Assembly: GCA_013002925.1 (NCBI GenBank)
Contig: JABDLQ010000297.1
Coordinates: forward strand, 1 to 7,608
Origin: Gammaproteobacteria bacterium
GTDB taxonomy: Bacteria; Pseudomonadota; Gammaproteobacteria; Steroidobacterales; SZUA-146
Length of the DNA: 7,608 nt
Direction: 5' to 3'
The number at the start of each line of letters is the position of its first letter. Position 1 is the stretch's first letter. Position numbers and translations under genes: made by a program. The notes under the pieces were generated by a model that had not been told where the DNA came from, searched no databases, and saw only the letters and a list, made by a program, of their open reading frames with translations. Shown piece after piece: positions 1 through 3,633 of the stretch.

Positions 1-381
1 GAGCTGCTGATTACTTTGGTGATTCTGGGTATTCTGGTGGCGATAGCGGTTCCCAACTACACGGGCAGAGTCATCAAAGCCAGTCGCAGTGATGCTACTG
101 GTGCCCTGCTGGCGCTCGCGGCAGCACAGGAAAAATTTTACCTCAAAAATAATGCGTATACGGACACACTTGCCGACCTCGGCATAACTACCACCGCAGA
201 GAAGAAATATGATCTTGCCATCACGTTGCCAGGCGCTGGCGGATTTGTAGCGACTGCAACACCGGCAGATGAAAGCCCCCAACTGGCCGACAGCGACTGT
301 CAGAGTTTTTCCATTGATCACACCGGGCGCAAACTGGCCACTGATGGCGATTCGGGCGATACAACCGGTAAATGCTGGTAG
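1..381 (+). CDS. pilE: PilE-like type IV minor pilin, 5' end cut by window edge
   Basis: This is a small prepilin-family protein, exported to the inner membrane, processed by the prepilin peptidase PilD and incorporated into the type IV pilus. The first codon in the window is the conserved Glu at mature position +5, so only the leader, the cleavage site and the first four mature residues are missing. 126 residues are visible. Residues 1-20 (ELLITLVILG then ILVAIAVPNY) are the hydrophobic N-terminal helix with the typical Pro. Residues 31-60 carry the PilE-type DA..AL...AA.QE.FYL.NN.Y...L.DLG pattern. Cys100 and Cys125 can form the C-terminal disulfide loop, and the protein ends in Cys-Trp. 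It is clearly paralogous to the next gene. PilE is the best family match, but a specific minor-pilin role versus a major subunit cannot be decided. The true start lies outside the window; internal TTG/GTG codons near position 16 are not credible starts because they would remove Glu5. Confidence 0.9.
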   Translation, partial: ELLITLVILGILVAIAVPNYTGRVIKASRSDATGALLALAAAQEKFYLKNNAYTDTLADLGITTTAEKKYDLAITLPGAGGFVATATPADESPQLADSDCQSFSIDHTGRKLATDGDSGDTTGKCW

Positions 382-417
382 CTCACGCACTGACGATTGG
401 CCAGCGCTGCGGCGAAA

Positions 418-433
418 TGTGAACTGACTCACG
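418..433. promoter_or_regulatory. Predicted CRP/Vfr binding site upstream of second pilin
   Basis: The sequence TGTGAACTGACTCACG matches the CRP-family core TGTGA-N6-TCACA at 9 of 10 defined positions, and is preceded by AAA as in the extended E. coli consensus. Its centre, between 425 and 426, is about 40 bases upstream of the start expected from the TATAAT at 453-458. It covers the -35 region, which has no recognisable -35 hexamer (CACGGC at the 17-base spacing). That is the arrangement of a class II CRP-activated promoter. The match is seen directly; binding and activation are inferred. Confidence 0.6.
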
Positions 434-452
434 GCCATAAATCCGCAAAAAA

Positions 453-458
453 TATAAT
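453..458 (+). promoter_or_regulatory. Sigma-70 -10 element for the second pilin
   Basis: A perfect TATAAT hexamer lies in an A/T-rich stretch of the gap between the two pilin genes. The start is expected near 464-467, giving a leader of about 70 bases before the ATG at 536. No -35 box is visible at 16-18 bases spacing; the CRP-like site at 418-433 occupies that position. An activator-dependent promoter is therefore likely. Confidence 0.6.
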
Positions 459-479
459 CTTCCCCCTTACTCTCGATCA

Positions 480-501
480 CTTGTGTGGCTTTTTACACAA
501 G
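480..501 (+). repeat. 7-bp perfect inverted repeat in the pilin leader
   Basis: CTTGTGT (480-486) and ACACAAG (495-501) are perfect inverted arms around an 8-base loop (GGCTTTTT). They would form a stem-loop in the 5' untranslated leader of the second pilin mRNA, about 35 bases before its start codon. No T-run follows the 3' arm, so it does not look like an intrinsic terminator. An mRNA-stabilising or translational role is possible but not shown. Confidence 0.45.
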
Positions 502-535
502 CGTATGTATTTGCCTGACACTGTTGCATGAACCT

Positions 536-943
536 ATGAAAAACTCCGGATTCACATTAGTCGAGCTTTTGATCACGATAGTGGTTATCGCCATTGTTAC
601 ATCGGTTGCGGTGCCAAGCTATCAACAGCATGTCTTGCGATCGCAGCGCGGGGATGCAACGGCAGCACTTTTGCTTATCGCCGCCCAGCAGGAAAAGTGG
701 TACCTGCAAAACAATACTTACAGCACCAGCCTCACCGACCTTGGTGTTACCGATACCGCAAACAAGTTTTACACTTTATCTATCGACTCTGCAGACAGTT
801 TCCAGTTTGTTGCGACAGCGTCTGTCGATAGCACGGGTCCGCAAAAAGCAGACAAAAAATGTAAGTCTTTTACATTGGATTCAGCAGGTGCCCGAACCGC
901 AAAAGACAGCGACAATGCCGACAACAGTGACTACTGCTGGTAG
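536..943 (+). CDS. pilE: PilE-like type IV minor pilin, second tandem copy
   Basis: A complete prepilin of 135 residues that should be processed by PilD and assembled into the type IV pilus. The start at 536 gives a short leader, MKNSG, with cleavage before Phe6 (FTLVELLITI); Glu10 is the conserved mature Glu5. The hydrophobic helix runs from about 6 to 29, with a Pro at residue 27. Residues 39-70 have the PilE-type pattern GDATAALL..AAQQEKWYLQNN.Y...L.DLG. Cys109 and Cys134 form a likely D-region disulfide, and the last residue is Trp135. An in-frame GTG at 485 would give a 17-residue extension that breaks the pilin leader rule, and a TTG at 524 is also possible; 536 is preferred. No clear Shine-Dalgarno sequence precedes any of these. 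The N-terminal region and the CW end are shared with the upstream pilin, indicating tandem duplication. It probably has its own promoter at 418-458. Confidence 0.93.
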   Translation: MKNSGFTLVELLITIVVIAIVTSVAVPSYQQHVLRSQRGDATAALLLIAAQQEKWYLQNNTYSTSLTDLGVTDTANKFYTLSIDSADSFQFVATASVDSTGPQKADKKCKSFTLDSAGARTAKDSDNADNSDYCW

Positions 944-959
944 GCACAGCACTGTCAAC

Positions 960-975
960 TGTGACCTGGGTCACA
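960..975. promoter_or_regulatory. Predicted CRP/Vfr binding site upstream of pilV
   Basis: TGTGACCTGGGTCACA matches the CRP-family core TGTGA-N6-TCACA at all ten defined bases and is an almost perfect 16-base palindrome (7-base arms, 2-base centre). It begins 16 bases after the second pilin stop codon. The best -10 downstream is at 1002-1007, which puts the site centre near -46, slightly off the ideal -41.5. The same arms could pair as a 6-bp hairpin with a CTGG loop, but no T-run follows directly, so an operator fits better than a terminator. Confidence 0.6.
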
Positions 976-998
976 CTTCTCTCTCTGTCATGTTTCTT

Positions 999-1007
999 TG
1001 GTATTAA
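999..1007 (+). promoter_or_regulatory. Possible extended -10 promoter for pilVWX
   Basis: TGGTATTAA reads as an extended -10 (TG-n-TATTAA), with four of six matches to TATAAT. No -35 hexamer is seen 17 bases upstream (CTCTCT), which suits an activator-dependent promoter near the CRP-like palindrome at 960-975. Transcription from here would give a leader of about 155 bases before pilV. This is a weak call; pilVWX could also be read through from the pilin promoter upstream. Confidence 0.3.
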
Positions 1008-1169
1008 ATGGCGCTGGACGTGTGCGCAATATCAGTTTGCAACGTCGCAATTACCTGCCCGAATTACGCCGCTGGTCCGAAAAGATTTACGGCTCATCGG
1101 TAACTGGCTGCGCTGAGACAAAGCATCTGTCATTGTAAGTGCGTTAGATACCAATCGAGACCGATACTC

Positions 1170-1679
1170 ATGCCAACCCGCCTTAACCACAACGCACAAC
1201 AGCAGGGCTTCTCCATGATGGAAGTTCTTGTGACCGTGGTCATACTCTCCGTAGGAATGCTCGGGATAGCGGCCCTTTATGTTGAAAGCCTGAAGTCGGG
1301 TCAAACCGCTTTGGCGCGCACCAAGGCAATCAACCTTGCCGCAGATATGGCAGATCGAGTTCGCGTCAATCGCGCTGGAGAAAGTTTTTATAACGTGGGT
1401 AACGCTGCTGCAGGGGCGACACCTGTTGCCCAATGTGGTGCACGCAACACCGTTGCAGCCGAAGAATGCACCGCCGAGGAGATGGCGGCTTACGACATCT
1501 GGCTTTGGAAAACAATGATTGGCAACTCTACAGTCGCCACCGCGAGACAGAGTGGCCTGGCAAATGCCAGCGCATCGATTGTACGCGATGCATCGACATT
1601 ACCGATTACATTTACGATTCAAATTGCGTGGTCCGACAGAGACGACAATCAGGACTACACGCTCTCCTTTGCACTTTAG
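1170..1679 (+). CDS. pilV: Type IV pilus minor pilin / pilus modification protein PilV
   Basis: PilV is a minor pilin that forms part of the tip-priming complex with PilW, PilX, a FimU-type pilin, PilE and PilY1 at the inner membrane. The 169-residue protein has a 13-residue leader ending in QQQG, cleavage before Phe14 (FSMMEVLVTV) and the conserved Glu18 (mature Glu5). The hydrophobic segment continues to about residue 37 with SVGMLGIAALYVESL, followed by LARTKAINLAADMADRVRVN (49-68), the usual PilV family block. Cys89 and Cys100 flank a short loop before AEEMAAYDIWLWK. The C-terminal half (145-169) is beta-strand-like and ends in a QIAWSD-type motif common in PilV. The start at 1170 has only a weak GAGA ribosome-binding sequence ten bases upstream, but no better start gives an intact leader. 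pilW follows after 7 bases. Confidence 0.93.
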   Translation: MPTRLNHNAQQQGFSMMEVLVTVVILSVGMLGIAALYVESLKSGQTALARTKAINLAADMADRVRVNRAGESFYNVGNAAAGATPVAQCGARNTVAAEECTAEEMAAYDIWLWKTMIGNSTVATARQSGLANASASIVRDASTLPITFTIQIAWSDRDDNQDYTLSFAL

Positions 1680-1686
1680 GCCAACT

Positions 1687-2697
1687 ATGATGTTTACCTT
1701 CAAACAACAGCGCGGATTTAACCTGGTTGAGCTCATGATTGCCCTGGTCGTGGGTTTGTTTCTGGTTGCAGGAGCTCTGCGCATTTACACTCAGAGCCAA
1801 ACGGCAATACAGGTCAATGAAAGTATTGCACGCATTCAGGAAACCGCCCGTTTTGCCATGGGCATCATTGAAAAAGACGTCAGGGCTGCAGAACTTTGGG
1901 GACGAACCAACAATCCGCTCGCGATCAATGGTAGTGGCGAGCCGGCTGCTGCAGATATTTACGGAGTTACGTCACATTGCGAACCCAATTGGTCCGTTCA
2001 TGTTGCCCGGGCGATTGAAGGTGCAAATAATTCAAACCCCTATGCAGGTAGTTGTATTCCTTCCACCGCGTATCAGCCAGGCTCGGACGTGCTGGTCGTG
2101 CGCCACGCTGATGAAGTTGAAGTAGCGACCGCTGATCTGCAACCCGGTGTAATTTACTTGCGCTCAAACTCCAACTTCGGACAAATATTCGTGGGCACGA
2201 CCGAACCGACCAACGTCTCCGTGGACGCGGTCAACAACGCATTGGTGTCAGTCGCTTACTGGATCTCGAATCGCTCCGACAACGACCCGTCCGTGCCATC
2301 ACTGCGGCGATCGTTTCTTGGCGCTGTTGGCGGTAACCCGACCATCATCAATGAAGAGGTGATCAGTGGAGTAGAGGATATGCAGGTTCAGTACGGTATA
2401 GATACGACCGGGGATAACTCCGTCAATACGTATGTAGATTTTGATGACGTGACCAACACCGATGCAATTATGGTAGCGCGCGTCTGGATCCGGGTTCGCG
2501 CTGAAAATGCAGAAATGGGTTTTAAGGATGATGCCACGTTTATCTATGCAGACAGTCGCTTCAGAGCCCTCGACATCGCAGGCGGCGCTACTGTCGACGC
2601 GGATATCGAGAAATATCGTCGCGTTCTGGTTACCAAGACAATGGAGCTGCGCAATCGTCGGGCTGATCGGTTGACCGTAGCGGCGGCAGCGCCATGA
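1687..2697 (+). CDS. pilW: Type IV pilus minor pilin PilW
   Basis: PilW is a large minor pilin that joins PilV and PilX in the tip-initiation complex of the type IV pilus. It has 336 residues from the first of two adjacent ATGs at 1687; the second, at 1690, is equally plausible. The leader ends at Gly10 (FKQQRG), cleavage is before Phe11 and Glu15 is mature Glu5. The hydrophobic helix FNLVELMIALVVGLFLVAG spans 11-29, followed by the family block ARIQETARFAMGIIEKDVRAAE (48-69). Cys98 and Cys123 may form a disulfide. Residues 191-209 (YWISNRS...SLRR) and 223-241 (EEVISGVEDMQVQYGIDTT) are typical PilW segments, and an acidic stretch follows at 239-254. A longer in-frame reading from 1519 overlaps pilV and destroys the leader, so it was rejected. 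AGG at the pilV stop (1678-1680) can serve as ribosome-binding site. The TGA overlaps the pilX ATG. Confidence 0.93.
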   Translation: MMFTFKQQRGFNLVELMIALVVGLFLVAGALRIYTQSQTAIQVNESIARIQETARFAMGIIEKDVRAAELWGRTNNPLAINGSGEPAAADIYGVTSHCEPNWSVHVARAIEGANNSNPYAGSCIPSTAYQPGSDVLVVRHADEVEVATADLQPGVIYLRSNSNFGQIFVGTTEPTNVSVDAVNNALVSVAYWISNRSDNDPSVPSLRRSFLGAVGGNPTIINEEVISGVEDMQVQYGIDTTGDNSVNTYVDFDDVTNTDAIMVARVWIRVRAENAEMGFKDDATFIYADSRFRALDIAGGATVDADIEKYRRVLVTKTMELRNRRADRLTVAAAAP

Positions 2698-3125
2698 GAT
2701 CCGTTCACTGCAAAGCTGGTCAATCCGGAGCCGCGCTGGTCGTTGGACTGATGTTATTACTCATCCTGACAGTATTTGCGGTCAGCGGCATGTCGACTGC
2801 CACACTCGAACTGGTGCTGGCGGGTAACACCCAGTTCTCGGAGAATGCTTTTCAGGCAGCCGAGTCAGCTATTGAAGCCGAATTTTTGCAGGGGCCTGCC
2901 ACACCGGACACTGACCGCGAAAATGAATTCGAATTTGAGGCACATACCGATGCCACGACGGTCGTCTCATTTGAGCGCACCACTTTTCCACCGGATGGTT
3001 ATTCCCTGACACAATTTTCGGCTGATCACTACCTGATAACCGCGACGGGTACGTCCGGCAAGAACGCCCGATCTGTCAATCAGCAAGGCTTCCTGGTCGT
3101 CATTCCCTCGTCCAGCACGGAATAA
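2694..3125 (+). CDS. pilX: Type IV pilus assembly protein PilX (short)
   Basis: PilX is a minor pilin of the tip-priming complex. The 143-residue product has a leader ending QSG (Gly12) and an N-terminal PilX domain, AALVVGLMLLLILTVFAVSG at 13-32, then MSTATLELVLAGNTQFSENAFQAAESAIE (33-61), whose LAGN and AFQAAE motifs are diagnostic. Mature position 5 is Val17, not Glu; absence of Glu5 is normal for PilX_N proteins. The globular part is short and the only cysteine is in the leader, so it has no disulfide loop. The ATG overlaps the pilW stop codon (ATGA), which implies translational coupling. It is shorter than P. aeruginosa PilX. pilY1, which normally follows pilX, is not here; the next gene is lspA on the opposite strand. 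Confidence 0.9.
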   Translation: MRSVHCKAGQSGAALVVGLMLLLILTVFAVSGMSTATLELVLAGNTQFSENAFQAAESAIEAEFLQGPATPDTDRENEFEFEAHTDATTVVSFERTTFPPDGYSLTQFSADHYLITATGTSGKNARSVNQQGFLVVIPSSSTE

Positions 3126-3128
3126 ACG

Positions 3129-3163
3129 CGACTCAGGCAGCAGGCTTATTAACAAATGAGTCG
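3129..3163 (-). terminator. Possible weak terminator hairpin at the end of lspA
   Basis: CGACTCA (3129-3135) and TGAGTCG (3157-3163) are perfect 7-base inverted arms around a 21-base interval, and the stem includes the lspA stop codon. Read on the - strand, the hairpin is followed by CG and then TTTATT, a poor U-tract. The loop is long and the stem is not very G/C-rich, so it is at best a weak intrinsic terminator for the murJ-ribF-ileS-lspA transcript. On the + strand no T-run follows, so it is unlikely to end pilX transcripts. Confidence 0.25.
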
Positions 3164-3633
3164 AGGATTACGGCTACCGCACCTAAAAATATGCAGCTGT
3201 CGGCCACATTAAACGCCGGCCAGTGAAAGGTTCCATAGTAAAAATCCAGAAAGTCGATTACATGGCCATAGAGCAGGCGGTCGATCACATTGCCCAGAGC
3301 ACCACCCAGAATCAGGGCAAGACCAGCACCCAATAATTTATTGCGCCCTTTTTCCAGACGCATGATCCATATTGTAATCACAGCACTCACAGCAAACCCA
3401 AGCACGATAAAAAAAGTTTTCTGCCAGCCGCCGGCATCCGCAAGAAAGCTGAATGCCGCTCCTTCATTGTGTAACCTCGTTAAATTGAAATGTGGGAACA
3501 CGGCCTGATAGCGACCATATTCGAAGTTATCGATGATCCACTGCTTGGTCCATTGATCCAGGCCCAGCACCAGGCCAGACAGTAAAAACCACGGGGACAG
3601 TCGCCAGCTTGTTTTTGATGGCGTTGCGGTCAT
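3133..3633 (-). CDS. lspA: Lipoprotein signal peptidase (signal peptidase II)
   Basis: LspA is the inner-membrane aspartyl protease that removes the signal peptide of diacylated prolipoproteins. The 166-residue length is normal. Family motifs appear in order: LDQWTK (25-30), HNEGAAFSFL (55-64), GGALGNVIDRL (110-120) with catalytic Asp118, VIDFLDFY (125-132) and WPAFNVADS (138-146) with catalytic Asp145. Four hydrophobic segments at about 15-25, 73-91, 99-116 and 142-160 fit the four-helix topology. A GGAG ribosome-binding site lies nine bases before the ATG, inside the last codons of ileS. The ATG overlaps the ileS TGA (ATGA), so translation is coupled. In many gammaproteobacteria lspA is followed by fkpB and ispH; here it ends the operon, 7 bases from the convergent pilX stop. 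Confidence 0.97.
   Translation of the reverse strand: MTATPSKTSWRLSPWFLLSGLVLGLDQWTKQWIIDNFEYGRYQAVFPHFNLTRLHNEGAAFSFLADAGGWQKTFFIVLGFAVSAVITIWIMRLEKGRNKLLGAGLALILGGALGNVIDRLLYGHVIDFLDFYYGTFHWPAFNVADSCIFLGAVAVILDSFVNKPAA

Noticed and set aside
397..410. Possible sigma-54 promoter (TTGGCCAGCGCTGC) after the first pilin
   Set aside because: The GG and GC elements are 10 bases apart rather than the required 12, and the -24 element lacks TGGCAC. The TATAAT at 453-458 is a better promoter.
1008..1103. Small ORF of 31 codons in the gap before pilV (MALDVCAISV...)
   Set aside because: It has no ribosome-binding site, its ATG overlaps the putative -10 region and would lie upstream of the predicted transcript start, and it has no recognisable feature.
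1032..1433. 133-residue open frame on the - strand
   Set aside because: It overlaps the well-supported pilV and the gap before it, has no family resemblance and no promoter or ribosome-binding site; it is a shadow frame.
1519..1686. Upstream in-frame extension of pilW
   Set aside because: It would overlap pilV by about 160 bases and bury the prepilin leader 66 residues into the protein, which is incompatible with PilD processing.
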